A DNA stretch of 64,000 nucleotides from positions 11,036,001-11,100,000 of the forward strand of contig NZ_RKQF01000001.1 in NCBI RefSeq assembly GCF_003814875.1, read 5' to 3'. Within the stretch, counting starts at the first letter, position 1; every line of letters begins with the position of its first letter. Below are positions 8,670 through 16,987 of the stretch, in pieces. Source of the stretch: Streptomyces sp. Ag109_O5-1. Its GTDB lineage: Bacteria; Actinomycetota; Actinomycetes; Streptomycetales; Streptomycetaceae. The position numbers and the translations under genes are program-made. Under the pieces are notes generated by a model that did no database searches, was not told where the DNA came from, and saw nothing but the letters and a program-made list of their open reading frames with translations.

Positions 8670-9068
8670 ATGACGCCGTTCATGATTTCCGTGATGTCCC
8701 TGCTCGACGGGGCGCCGCCGCCCGTGCCGGAGACCGAGCCGAGCCAGGCCGGCCCGGTGGCGGTCCTCACCGACACGCAGGTCGTCGTCCGGTCCCTCGC
8801 AGAGCAGTTGATCTGCGAGGCGAACACGGTCCTCCGGGACCACGGCACCGCCTTCACCCTGGTGGACGCGACCGGCCCCGGAAGCCTGTCATTCACCATC
8901 GGCTGCGGCGAAGCCGAAGCCCGGGTGGAGACCGCCGTGTCCGGCCGTACCGCCGTCGCCCGGCTCACCGCCCCCAGTCTCCCGGACGACGTACCGCGCC
9001 GGCTCACCAGCGAGGACGAGCTTCAGGCACTCCTGCTCGGCCTGATCGCCGCCTCCGTACGCCGCTGA
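8670..9068 (+). CDS. Unknown protein in the DmpK position of the phenol hydroxylase operon
   Basis: A 132-residue acidic protein. ATG 8670 is preceded by AAGGAG with good spacing and the gene is 51 bp upstream of dmpL. I recognise no domain. The middle (about 60-100, LVDATGPGSLSFTIGCGEAEARVET) looks like beta strands and the end is helical. In proteobacterial dmp/phe operons this slot is filled by DmpK, a protein of about 90 residues that helps load iron into the oxygenase. This sequence does not resemble DmpK in length or motifs. It may be an analogous assembly or effector protein; that is inference from position only. Confidence 0.7.
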   Translation: MTPFMISVMSLLDGAPPPVPETEPSQAGPVAVLTDTQVVVRSLAEQLICEANTVLRDHGTAFTLVDATGPGSLSFTIGCGEAEARVETAVSGRTAVARLTAPSLPDDVPRRLTSEDELQALLLGLIAASVRR

Positions 9069-9119
9069 AACAGCGCGGCAACCGTCCCTGATGCCGATGA
9101 AGCCCGTCAGGAGAAGCTC

Positions 9120-10136
9120 GTGCAATACGAACTGCGCTACCGGGTCCTCGAACCGAGGCGCCAGACCTACCAGAACGTGATCGACCGCCTCGGCGACCAG
9201 CCGGCGAGCCGCTATCTCGAAGCGACACTCGACGTCGAGCCGACGGAGAACTTCCACTACCGGCCCACCTGGGCGCAGGACCGAGAGCTGTACGACGAGC
9301 GGTTCTCCGCCCTGCGGCTGACGGATCCGTACAGCTACACCGATCCGCGCCAGTACTACTACACGCCGTACGTGACTCAACGGGCCGCGCTGCACGACGA
9401 GTTCGGCAAGACGCTGGGCTACCTGGAGGCGCGCGACCTGCTCGCGAAGCTGCCCGAGGCGTGGCACACAGTGCTGACCTCGGTGGTCGTCCCGCTCAGG
9501 CACTACGAATCCGGGGCCCAGCTGGTGAGCGTCTCCGGCGCCCGCTTCGCCTACGGCACCTCCCTGGAGCAGTGCTGCACCTTCGCCGCGTTCGACCGGA
9601 TCGGCAACGCGCAGATGCTCTCCCGGGCCGGGATCGCCGCCGGCGGCGGCACCGCCGAGGCGCTCAAGGAGGCCAAGCGGCAATGGCTTGACGGCGAGCA
9701 CCTCCAGCCACTGCGCCGCCTGACCGAGGAGATCATGGTCGTCGAGGACTGGGCGGAGGGCCTGCTGGCCGTCGACCTCGTCGACTCACTCGTCTACCCG
9801 CTGCTGTACCAGCACCTCGACGAGACCGCGCTGCTCGGCGGGGCCGGCGCGTACAGCCTGGTCGCACAGCACCTGGCCACGTGGTACGCCGACCAGCGAA
9901 AGTGGCTGGACGCGCTGCTCACCTGCTGGGCGAGCGACCCGGAACGCGGCGAGGACAACCGCACCGCCCTGACCCGGATCGCCGCCACATGGGCCGACCG
10001 GGCACGCGACGCGGTCGCGTCCCTCACCGAGGCGATCGACCAGGCACTCCCGCAGGCGGCGAGCACCACTGTGCTCGGCGACCTCGCCGACGCCCACGCC
10101 ACCGCATGGACCAAGATCACTGGAGGCGCCGCATGA
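9120..10136 (+). CDS. dmpL: Phenol hydroxylase, oxygenase beta subunit (DmpL/P1)
   Basis: A 338-residue non-catalytic beta subunit of the (alpha-beta-gamma)2 di-iron monooxygenase that converts phenol to catechol. It matches the DmpL/TomA1 family over its length: RQTYQNVIDRLGDQPASRYLEA near residues 14-35, NFHYRPTW near 44, TDPRQYYYTPYV near 77, then VVPLRHYESGAQ. GTG 9120 follows AGGAG by six bases. It overlaps dmpM by the ATGA at 10133-10136, so the two are translationally coupled. It lacks the EXXH iron ligands, as expected for a beta subunit. Confidence 0.92.
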   Translation: MQYELRYRVLEPRRQTYQNVIDRLGDQPASRYLEATLDVEPTENFHYRPTWAQDRELYDERFSALRLTDPYSYTDPRQYYYTPYVTQRAALHDEFGKTLGYLEARDLLAKLPEAWHTVLTSVVVPLRHYESGAQLVSVSGARFAYGTSLEQCCTFAAFDRIGNAQMLSRAGIAAGGGTAEALKEAKRQWLDGEHLQPLRRLTEEIMVVEDWAEGLLAVDLVDSLVYPLLYQHLDETALLGGAGAYSLVAQHLATWYADQRKWLDALLTCWASDPERGEDNRTALTRIAATWADRARDAVASLTEAIDQALPQAASTTVLGDLADAHATAWTKITGGAA

Positions 10137-10420
10137 GCACCGGAACACTGCGCCAGGTCGCCATCGACCTCCAGGAGTCCGAGGAGAACCGGGCCCTGAT
10201 CGAGGCGATCAAGGACGACAACCCAGAACTGACCCTCCGTCACCTTCCTGGCCTGGTCAAGGTGCAGGCCGCGGGCCGGATCGTCATCAACCGCGAAAGC
10301 GTCGAGAACCGCCTTGGGCGGGAGTGGGAGACCGGCGAGTTCCAACTGGCCATCGTCTCCTACACCGGCAACTTCTCCGAGTGGGACGACGACCGGATCA
10401 TTGTGAGTTGGGAGCACTGA
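10133..10420 (+). CDS. dmpM: Phenol hydroxylase effector protein (DmpM/P2, MmoB family)
   Basis: A 95-residue cofactor-free regulatory protein of the MmoB/DmpM family. These proteins bind the oxygenase and are needed for turnover and correct electron coupling. The family pattern is seen in LQESEENRALIEAIKDDNP (residues 11-29), then KVQAAGRIVINRESVENRLG and the strand-rich end. It overlaps dmpL by four bases and is two bases from dmpN. Confidence 0.93.
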   Translation: MSTGTLRQVAIDLQESEENRALIEAIKDDNPELTLRHLPGLVKVQAAGRIVINRESVENRLGREWETGEFQLAIVSYTGNFSEWDDDRIIVSWEH

Positions 10421-10421
10421 C

Positions 10422-11966
10422 ATGAGCGTGCCCACGAAGAAAGCCGCCTCGAAGCCGGCCCGCAAGCTGCCGCTCAAGGAGCGCTACGCGCTGCTCACCC
10501 GCGACCTGGACTGGGAGCCGGGATACGTCGACCGTGAGCAACTCTTTCCGCACACCCGCTACGAGGGCATCAAGATCCACGACTGGGACGGCTGGCAGGA
10601 CCCCTTCCGGCTGACCGTGGACGCCTACTACAAGTACCAGGTCGAGAAGGACAAGCGGCTGTACGCCGTGCTGGACGGCTTCGCCCAGAGCCAGGGTCAC
10701 CTGTCGCTGTCGGACGCCAGCTACCTGAACGCCATCAAGCTGTTCATCCAGGGCGTCACGCCCCTGGAGTACGCGGCACACCGGCACTTCGCCTACCTGG
10801 CCCGCCATCTGGAGGGCCCGGCCCCCCGGTTCGCGGCGCTGTGCCAGAGCGTGGACGAACTGCGTCATTGCCAGACGCAGATCCACACCATCAGCAACTA
10901 CAACAAGTACTACGGCGGCTTCCACAGCTGGTCGAAGATGCACGACCGGGTCTGGTACCTGTCGGTGCCCAAGTCCCTCTTCGACGACGCGATGACCGCC
11001 GGGCCGTTCGAGTTCCTCATCTCCATCTCGTTCAGCTTCGAGTACCTGCTGACCAACCTGCTGTTCGTGCCGTTCATGAGCGGCGCCAGCTTCAACGGCG
11101 ACATGCCCACCATGTCGTTCGGCTTCTCCGCCCAGTCCGACGAGAGCCGGCACATGACCCTGGGCCTGGAGGCCATCAAGTTCCTGCTGGAGCAGGACGA
11201 GGGCAACGTGCCGATCATCCAGGACTGGATCGACAAATGGTTCTGGCGGGCGTACCGGATGTCCGCGCTGGTCGCGGGGATGATGGACTACATGCTGCCC
11301 AAGCCAGTGATGAGCTGGCGTGAGGCATTCGAGTTGTACTTCGAGGAGCAGATGCTCGGCGGGCTCTTCCCCGACCTCGAGTACTACGGCATCCAGCCGC
11401 CCCGGCACGTGAACGACGCGATCGCCGAGAAGGACCACCTCTCGCACCAGGTCTACAAGATCCTGCACAACTTCTCGTTCGCCGCCGCCTTCACCACCAA
11501 GACGCCCGACGAGGCCCACATGGCGTGGCTGGCGGAGCAGTACCCGGACTCCTTCGACCAGGTCTACCGGCCGGTCTGGGAGAAGCACCGGAAGATCGAG
11601 GCCGACGGCGGCCGGGTGTTCTTCCAAGGACTGCCGCAGCTGTGCCAGGTCTGCCAAGTTCCGATGGCCTTCACCGAGCCCGGAAATTCGGCCCAGATCT
11701 CCTTCCGGCGCAGCACCTTCCGCGACGAGACCTTCCACACCTGCAGCGACGGCTGTCAGTGGATCTTCGAACGGGAGCCTGAGAAGTACGTCCAGGCCTG
11801 GCTCCCCGTCCACCAGATCTACCGGGGCAACTGTGGCGGCCCCACCGTGCCCGATGTGCTCGCCTGGTACGGCATCCAGGAGGGCGACAACGGCGAGTAC
11901 ACCGGCTCGCCCGACCAGCTCGCCTGGGCCGCGTGGCACAGCGACGGCGACGACAAGGCGGTGTGA
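10422..11966 (+). CDS. dmpN: Phenol hydroxylase, catalytic alpha subunit (DmpN/P3)
   Basis: A 514-residue catalytic subunit with the carboxylate-bridged di-iron centre. The two EXXH motifs are visible: E146-L-R-H149 (in DELRHCQTQ) and E241-S-R-H244 (in DESRHM). The middle part YNKYYGGFHSWSKMHDRVWYL is typical of DmpN/TomA3. A C-terminal YHS-type domain (about 405-465) carries CQVCQVP and HTCSDGC, possible metal ligands, as in the phenol and toluene hydroxylase family. Length equals that of DmpN. Proteins this close to proteobacterial multicomponent phenol hydroxylases are uncommon in actinomycetes, which more often use two-component flavin enzymes. Confidence 0.95.
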   Translation: MSVPTKKAASKPARKLPLKERYALLTRDLDWEPGYVDREQLFPHTRYEGIKIHDWDGWQDPFRLTVDAYYKYQVEKDKRLYAVLDGFAQSQGHLSLSDASYLNAIKLFIQGVTPLEYAAHRHFAYLARHLEGPAPRFAALCQSVDELRHCQTQIHTISNYNKYYGGFHSWSKMHDRVWYLSVPKSLFDDAMTAGPFEFLISISFSFEYLLTNLLFVPFMSGASFNGDMPTMSFGFSAQSDESRHMTLGLEAIKFLLEQDEGNVPIIQDWIDKWFWRAYRMSALVAGMMDYMLPKPVMSWREAFELYFEEQMLGGLFPDLEYYGIQPPRHVNDAIAEKDHLSHQVYKILHNFSFAAAFTTKTPDEAHMAWLAEQYPDSFDQVYRPVWEKHRKIEADGGRVFFQGLPQLCQVCQVPMAFTEPGNSAQISFRRSTFRDETFHTCSDGCQWIFEREPEKYVQAWLPVHQIYRGNCGGPTVPDVLAWYGIQEGDNGEYTGSPDQLAWAAWHSDGDDKAV

Positions 11967-11967
11967 G

Positions 11968-12288
11968 ATGACGGTCAAGGCGCTCTACGACTACGAGTTC
12001 CCGTCGGCCGACCGCGCCGAGGTGTTCGGCGACGACCAGCTGGTCTACGTGCACTGGCGGGGCAACCCGCTGTTCTGCTCGGCCGCCTGCTTCCGGGTGC
12101 CGAAGAACATGCCGTTCGCGGAGTTCGTCACCTCGATGCTGCACGGCTGGGCCGCGTCCGACCCCGACTTCGACCCGGCATCGGTCACCGACTGGCGGCT
12201 GTTCGACGAACAGCTCTCCGGTGGACAGGACAAGTCGCTGGCCGACCTCGGCATCGGACACAAGGCTCTGCTCAGCTTCGCGGCCTGA
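11968..12288 (+). CDS. dmpO: Phenol hydroxylase, oxygenase gamma subunit (DmpO/P4)
   Basis: A 106-residue small subunit that completes the oxygenase hexamer. The ends match DmpO proteins: TVKALYDYEFPSADRAEVFG, then QLVYVHWRGNPLFCSAACFR, and near the C-terminus a DWRLFD motif. ATG 11968 lies one base after the dmpN stop. It is followed by an 80-bp gap with a strong hairpin before dmpP. Confidence 0.9.
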   Translation: MTVKALYDYEFPSADRAEVFGDDQLVYVHWRGNPLFCSAACFRVPKNMPFAEFVTSMLHGWAASDPDFDPASVTDWRLFDEQLSGGQDKSLADLGIGHKALLSFAA

Positions 12289-12304
12289 GCGGCCACCGCA
12301 ATCC

Positions 12305-12349
12305 ACCCGCGGGTGCGGGCGCTGCCCGAGAAGCCCCGCACCCGCGGGT
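12305..12349 (+). promoter_or_regulatory. Intercistronic hairpin between dmpO and dmpP
   Basis: ACCCGCGGGTGCGGG (12305-12319) pairs perfectly with CCCGCACCCGCGGGT (12335-12349), a 15-bp GC stem with a 15-nt loop, between the oxygenase genes and the reductase gene. There is no T tract and the operon clearly continues, so attenuation, RNA processing or 3' protection of the upstream message are more likely than full termination. It would lower reductase synthesis relative to the oxygenase. Confidence 0.75.
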
Positions 12350-12368
12350 CCGGCAAGGGAGAACCGCA

Positions 12369-13421
12369 GTGACCACTCACACCGTCCGCATCGAGCCGCT
12401 CGGCGCGGAGATCGAGTGCCGCGAGGACCAGACGGTGCTGGACGCCGCTCTGCGTGAGGGCATCTGGCTGCCGCACGCGTGCACCCACGGCACCTGCGGC
12501 ACCTGCAAGGCACAGATCCTCGAGGGCGACGCCGACCTCGGTGACGCCTCCCCGTACGCGCTGCTGGAGAGCGAGCGGGAGGAGGGCTGCGCACTGCTGT
12601 GCGTGGCCTGCCCCCGAAGCGACCTCGTCATCGAGGGCGAGGTCGACGTCGAGGACGGCGTGGACATCCACCCGGTGCGGGACCGGGCGGGCCAGGTGGC
12701 CGTCGTTGAGGACATCGCCCCGGACGTCCGGCGGGTCGTCATCACGCTGGACGAGCCGCTGGCGTTCAACCCGGGACAGTACGTCCTGCTGGACGTGCCC
12801 GGCGGCGAGCAGCGGCCGTACTCCATCGCCAGCAGCCCCGCCGACGGCGGCCGTATCGAACTGCACATCAAGCGTTCCGAGGGCGGGGTGTGTACCGACG
12901 GCTGGATCTTCCAGACTCTGAGTGCGGGGGAGCGGGTCACACTCTCCGGTCCGTACGGCCAGTGCTCCTTCCGGCCGCTGCGCGATGAACCCGTTCTGCT
13001 GCTGGCCGGTGGCACCGGTCTCGCTCCGATGGTGTCGATGCTCCGGCACCTGCTCGAGACCGGCACCGAGCGCGAGGTCGTGCTCTACCACGGCGTCGCC
13101 ACCCAGGAAGACCTCTACGACGCGGAGTGGTTCGAGACGCTTCAAGCGGAGCACGACTGGTTCACCTACCGCCCCGCCCTCTCCCGCGACAGCTGGCAGG
13201 GCCGCAGCGGGCGAGTCCCCGCCTTGCTGGCCGAGGACTATCCCCGCGCCTCCGGCCACGTGGCCTACGTCTGCGGCAGCCCCGCCATGGTCGCCGACAC
13301 GATGAAGGCCCTGATGAAAGCGCGCCTCTTCCCACGTGACATCTATCGGGAGGACTTCTTCGACGCAGCCGACCGCGCTGCCGGCACTCACGTCGTGCGC
13401 AGTCCGCTCATCCGCCGATAA
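12369..13421 (+). CDS. dmpP: Phenol hydroxylase reductase (DmpP/P5)
   Basis: A 350-residue electron-transfer protein that passes electrons from NAD(P)H through FAD and a plant-type [2Fe-2S] cluster to DmpN. The cluster ligands are C38, C43, C46 (CTHGTCGTCK) and C78. The FAD-binding motif RPYSIASSP (about 145-153) and the nucleotide-binding motif LLLAGGTGLAPMVSML (about 210) follow in the expected order. GTG 12369 is preceded by AAGGGAG. It is ten bases upstream of catB, so hydroxylation and ring cleavage are coexpressed. Confidence 0.93.
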   Translation: MTTHTVRIEPLGAEIECREDQTVLDAALREGIWLPHACTHGTCGTCKAQILEGDADLGDASPYALLESEREEGCALLCVACPRSDLVIEGEVDVEDGVDIHPVRDRAGQVAVVEDIAPDVRRVVITLDEPLAFNPGQYVLLDVPGGEQRPYSIASSPADGGRIELHIKRSEGGVCTDGWIFQTLSAGERVTLSGPYGQCSFRPLRDEPVLLLAGGTGLAPMVSMLRHLLETGTEREVVLYHGVATQEDLYDAEWFETLQAEHDWFTYRPALSRDSWQGRSGRVPALLAEDYPRASGHVAYVCGSPAMVADTMKALMKARLFPRDIYREDFFDAADRAAGTHVVRSPLIRR

Positions 13422-13430
13422 GGACCAGAC

Positions 13431-14534
13431 GTGAAGATCACCAGGATCGAGACGATCCCGTTCGCCATCCCCTACCGCAAGGCGCTGCGCTTCGCGAGCG
13501 GAGAGGTGGGCACGGCCGAGCACGTACTCGTCCGCGTCCACACCGAGGACGGGATCACCGGCACGGCGGAGGCGCCACCCCGCCCCTTCACCTACGGCGA
13601 GACCCAGGCGTCGATCATCGCCGTCATCGACACCGTCTTCGCTCCGCAAATCCTGGGCGAGTCCGCGCTGCGCCGCGAGGCGATCTGGACCCGGCTGGCC
13701 AGGACGGTCGGCAACCCCACCGCCAAGGCCGCCCTCGACATGGCCCTGTGGGACGTCATATGCCAGTCGCTGGGCGTGTCGGTGACCGAGCTCCTCGGCG
13801 GGTTCACCGACCGGATGCGGGTCGCCCACATGGTCGGCTTCGCCCCGGCGGCCGAGATGGTGGCCGAGGCCGAGAAACTGCGCGCCGAGTACGGCATCAC
13901 CGCCTTCAAGGTGAAGGTCGGGCGCCGCCCCTACCGGGACGACGTCGAGGCCACCCGCGCCCTGCGGGAAGCCCTCGGCGAGGACGTGGAGCTCTACATC
14001 GACGGCAACCGGGGCTGGACCGCGGCCGAATCGGCACGCGCCCTGCGCGAGCTGGAGGACGTGGGCCTCACCTTCGCCGAAGAGCTGTGCCCGGCCGACG
14101 ACGTCCTCGCCCGGCGCTGGCTCGCCGAGCACAGCAGCATCCCGCTCTACGCCGACGAGAGCGCCACCCGGCCCGCCGAGGTCACCCGCGAACTCCTCGC
14201 CGGAGCGGCGCACGGGGTGAGCGTGAAGACGGCACGCACGGGCTTCACCCAGTCCCAGCGCATCGTCCACCAGTGCGAGGGCCTGGGGGTCGACGTGGTG
14301 ATGGGCAACCAGATCGACGGCCAGATCGGCTCCCTGTGCAGCGCCGCGTTCGGAGCCGCCTACCAGACCACCGCGCGGCGCCCCGCGGAACTGTCCAACT
14401 TCCTGGACATGACCGACGACCTGCTCGCCGAGCCGCTGCGGATCGAGAACGGCACGGTCCGCGTACGCCCGGCCGCCGGCCTCGGCATCGAGATCGACGA
14501 CAACAAGCTGAAGCACTACCGCCAGGACATGTGA
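13431..14534 (+). CDS. catB: Muconate cycloisomerase
   Basis: A 367-residue enolase-superfamily enzyme that converts cis,cis-muconate to muconolactone. The KxK motif (FKVKVG, near residue 160), metal ligands in IDGNRGW, EELCP and YADES, and the C-terminal general-base lysine in SVKTARTG are present, as in the MLE subgroup. GTG 13431 overlaps no gene and sits ten bases after dmpP. The gene order catB-catA-catC directly behind phenol hydroxylase assigns the role; a chloromuconate enzyme or a dipeptide epimerase is less likely in this context. Confidence 0.88.
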   Translation: MKITRIETIPFAIPYRKALRFASGEVGTAEHVLVRVHTEDGITGTAEAPPRPFTYGETQASIIAVIDTVFAPQILGESALRREAIWTRLARTVGNPTAKAALDMALWDVICQSLGVSVTELLGGFTDRMRVAHMVGFAPAAEMVAEAEKLRAEYGITAFKVKVGRRPYRDDVEATRALREALGEDVELYIDGNRGWTAAESARALRELEDVGLTFAEELCPADDVLARRWLAEHSSIPLYADESATRPAEVTRELLAGAAHGVSVKTARTGFTQSQRIVHQCEGLGVDVVMGNQIDGQIGSLCSAAFGAAYQTTARRPAELSNFLDMTDDLLAEPLRIENGTVRVRPAAGLGIEIDDNKLKHYRQDM

Positions 14535-14581
14535 ACCGCCCATACATCTGACTCGACCACCAGCTCGAAGGAGAGCCGGAC

Positions 14582-15451
14582 ATGACTGATGTCACCACAC
14601 AGCAGAGCACGGAACAGAAGGCCACCGCCGCTGCCTCCGGAGCCTCGGCGACCGAGCGTTTCCAGGCCAAAGAGCGCAGCGAGGCCGCCAGCAGCAAGGA
14701 GCGGGTCAGCACGCTCGCCTCGGAGGTCCTAGCCGCGGTGCACGACGTGATCCGCCGTCACAAGGTCACCTACGCCGAGTACGACGCCCTCAAGGCCTGG
14801 CTGATCCAGGTCGGCCTCGACGGCGAGTGGCCGCTCTTCCTCGACGTGTGGGTGGAGCACGTGGTCGAGGAGGTCAACAACGAGGCCCGCCCCGGCAGCA
14901 AGGGCACCATCGAAGGGCCGTACTACGTGCCGGGCGCCCCGGCCCTGTCCGCGGACGTCACCCTGCCCATGCGTGAGGGCGAGAGCGGTACCCCCCTCGT
15001 CTTCCAGGGCCAGGTGCGCAGCGCCGACGGCACCCCGCTGCCCGGCGCCCTGGTCGACATCTGGCAGGCCGACGCCGACGGCCTGTACGCGCAGTTCGCG
15101 CCGGGCCTACCGGAATGGAACCTGCGCGGACGGGTCACCGCCGACGAGAAGGGCTCCTTCCGTATCCGCACCGTCGAGCCGGCCCCGTACCAGATCCCGA
15201 CGGACGGCTCCTGCGGCAAGCTGATCGCCGCTGCCGGGTGGCACGCGTGGCGCCCCGCCCACCTCCACCTGAAGGTCAGCGCCCCCGACCACCAGACGCT
15301 CACCACCCAGCTGTACTTCCGCGGCGGCGAGCACGTCACCGATGACATCGCCTCCGCCGTCAAGCCCGAGCTGGTCCTTGACCCCGGCCCGGCGGCGGAC
15401 GGCAATGGGCACGAGGTCCACTACGACCTCGAGCTCGCGCCGGAACAGTGA
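14582..15451 (+). CDS. catA: Catechol 1,2-dioxygenase
   Basis: A 289-residue intradiol dioxygenase that cleaves catechol to cis,cis-muconate with a ferric ion held by two Tyr and two His. The family pattern is complete: IEGPYYVPGAP (about 107-117), VDIWQADADGLYAQF with the first Tyr ligand, FRIRTVEPAPYQIP with the second, and PAHLHLKV with the two His ligands. The N-terminal 40 residues are Ala/Glu rich and precede the usual helical dimerisation domain. ATG 14582 follows GGAGAG. The gene is 18 bases from catC. Confidence 0.95.
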   Translation: MTDVTTQQSTEQKATAAASGASATERFQAKERSEAASSKERVSTLASEVLAAVHDVIRRHKVTYAEYDALKAWLIQVGLDGEWPLFLDVWVEHVVEEVNNEARPGSKGTIEGPYYVPGAPALSADVTLPMREGESGTPLVFQGQVRSADGTPLPGALVDIWQADADGLYAQFAPGLPEWNLRGRVTADEKGSFRIRTVEPAPYQIPTDGSCGKLIAAAGWHAWRPAHLHLKVSAPDHQTLTTQLYFRGGEHVTDDIASAVKPELVLDPGPAADGNGHEVHYDLELAPEQ

Positions 15452-15469
15452 AGGACCGGAGGAAACGCG

Positions 15470-15766
15470 ATGCTGTTCGCGGTGCGCATGAGCGTGGATA
15501 TTCCGCGGGACCTCGACCCCGAGGTACGCGCGGACCTGGTGGCCCGGGAGAAGGCCTACTGCCAGGAACTGCAGAAGACCGGTGAGTGGCTGCACATCTG
15601 GCGGTGCGTCGGCCAGTACGCCAACATCAGCGTCTTCGACGTCGCCGACAACGAGGCGCTGCACCGGATCCTGTGGAACCTGCCGCTCTTCCCCTACATG
15701 AACGTCGAGGTCATCCCTCTGGCCCAGCACCCGTCCGACCTCGCGGCCGGCGAGCAAGTGGCCTGA
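15470..15766 (+). CDS. catC: Muconolactone delta-isomerase
   Basis: A 98-residue protein of the CatC family that isomerises muconolactone to 3-oxoadipate enol-lactone. It shows MLFAVRMSVDIPRD at the N-terminus and KTGEWLHIWRCVGQYANISVF in the middle, with DNEALHRILWNLPLFPYM before the end, all typical. RBS GGAGG precedes ATG 15470. Its stop overlaps the ATG of a truncated CoA-transferase gene. Confidence 0.95.
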   Translation: MLFAVRMSVDIPRDLDPEVRADLVAREKAYCQELQKTGEWLHIWRCVGQYANISVFDVADNEALHRILWNLPLFPYMNVEVIPLAQHPSDLAAGEQVA

Positions 15767-16145
15767 TGGACAAGACGGTGGCCACCGCCCACGAGGCGGT
15801 GGCCGACATACCGGAGGGTGCCTCGCCGGCGGTGGGTGGGTTCGGGCTCAGCGGTGTGCCGAACGTGCTCATCCAGGCGTTGTAAGGAGTTCGCCCGCCA
15901 GTACCTGGCCGGGGAGCTGGAGCGCCGCCCAGGTCCTCGGCTGCCTCGCCGAATGGCCCGAGTTCGACCCGGCGGTCCTCAACCCGCAGGGCGGTGCCAT
16001 CGCCCTCGGCCACCCCCTCGGCGCCTCTGGCGCCCGCCTCGCCGGCACCGTCGCCCACCAGCTCGCCCGCCGGGGCAGTGGCACCGGCATCGCAACCCTC
16101 TGCATCGGCGTAGGCCAGGGCCTCGCCCTCCTCCTCGAACGCTGA
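15766..16145 (+). pseudogene. Deletion scar: pcaI fragment joined to thiolase (pcaF-type) C-terminus
   Basis: ATG 15766 starts a CoA-transferase alpha subunit (AVADIPEGASPAVGGFGLSG) that stops at 15885 after 39 residues. Just beyond, KEFARQYLAGELE continues the same protein in another frame; against the intact copy at 56959 about 42 codons are missing. The sequence then switches, near 15917, to the last 75 residues of a thiolase: NPQGGAIALGHPLGASGARL and ATLCIGVGQGLALLLER, ending at 16145. The rest of pcaI, all of pcaJ and most of pcaF have been lost. The remnant order matches a former catC-pcaI-pcaJ-pcaF-pcaD operon. Confidence 0.88.
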
Positions 16146-16165
16146 GAACCTCCACAGGAGCCGCA

Positions 16166-16978
16166 GTGAAACGCCGCCCTCTGCTGCATCACCGGGTGCT
16201 CGGTCCCATCGACGCGCCGCTGCTCGTCCTGGGACCCTCGCTCGGCACGTCGACGACCGTATGGGACCCCCATGTGGCGGTGCTTGCCGAGAGCCACCGC
16301 GTGCTGTGCTACGACCTTCCAGGGCACGGCGGCTCGCCGAGCGATCTCGTCCGGGATCACAAGCCCGGCCGTACGACAGTCGGCGACCTTGCCCACATGG
16401 TCCTGGACCTCGTCGCCCACCACGGCCGGGACCGGTTCCACTACGCCGGCATCTCGCTCGGCGGTGGTGTGGGGGTGCACCTCGCGCTGCATCAGCGGGA
16501 CCACATCGCCTCGCTGGCGCTGGTCTGTTCCTCGGCGTACTTCGGCCCGCCGCAGTTCTGGCAGGAGCGCGCCGCTCTCGTACGACGCGAGGGAACCGGC
16601 GCCCTGCTCGAGGCCATGCCCGGCCGCTGGTTCGCCGATCCCGGCACAGCCGCGACCTCCCTCGGGAAGACCTTCCTGCAGGACCTCGCTACCGCCGACC
16701 CGATCGGCTACGCCGCCTGCTGCGACGCCCTTGCCGCCTACGACGTTCGGCGCGACCTGAGAAGGATCACCGCCCCCACGCTCGTGCTCGGTGGCTCCCA
16801 GGACACCGCCACACCCCTGCCACATGCCAGAGAACTCGCCGAGGGGATTTCCGGGGCGAAGTTGGTGACTCTGGATACGGGTCATCTCGCCGTGGAAGAG
16901 CCACAGGCCGTCGGGGCGGCGTTGCTGGCCCATCTCCGAATGGCGGGCGGCGCGGAGGACGCCGACCGGAACTCGTAG
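16166..16978 (+). CDS. pcaD: 3-oxoadipate enol-lactonase
   Basis: A 270-residue alpha/beta hydrolase that opens 3-oxoadipate enol-lactone to 3-oxoadipate. The catalytic triad is visible: S97 in GISLGGG, D213 in GGSQDTATP and H240 in DTGHLAVEEP. The oxyanion-hole region is LGPSLGTSTTVWDPH near residues 22-36. GTG 16166 is preceded by ACAGGAG. Its place after catC and a thiolase remnant supports the PcaD role over a generic esterase. It completes conversion of catechol to 3-oxoadipate within this operon. Confidence 0.88.
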   Translation: MKRRPLLHHRVLGPIDAPLLVLGPSLGTSTTVWDPHVAVLAESHRVLCYDLPGHGGSPSDLVRDHKPGRTTVGDLAHMVLDLVAHHGRDRFHYAGISLGGGVGVHLALHQRDHIASLALVCSSAYFGPPQFWQERAALVRREGTGALLEAMPGRWFADPGTAATSLGKTFLQDLATADPIGYAACCDALAAYDVRRDLRRITAPTLVLGGSQDTATPLPHARELAEGISGAKLVTLDTGHLAVEEPQAVGAALLAHLRMAGGAEDADRNS

Positions 16979-16987
16979 AGTGGCTGT

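Noticed and set aside
12045..14543. Minus-strand frame of more than 800 codons across dmpP and catB
   Set aside because: Antisense to well-supported genes with intact motifs; its translation has no recognisable domain.
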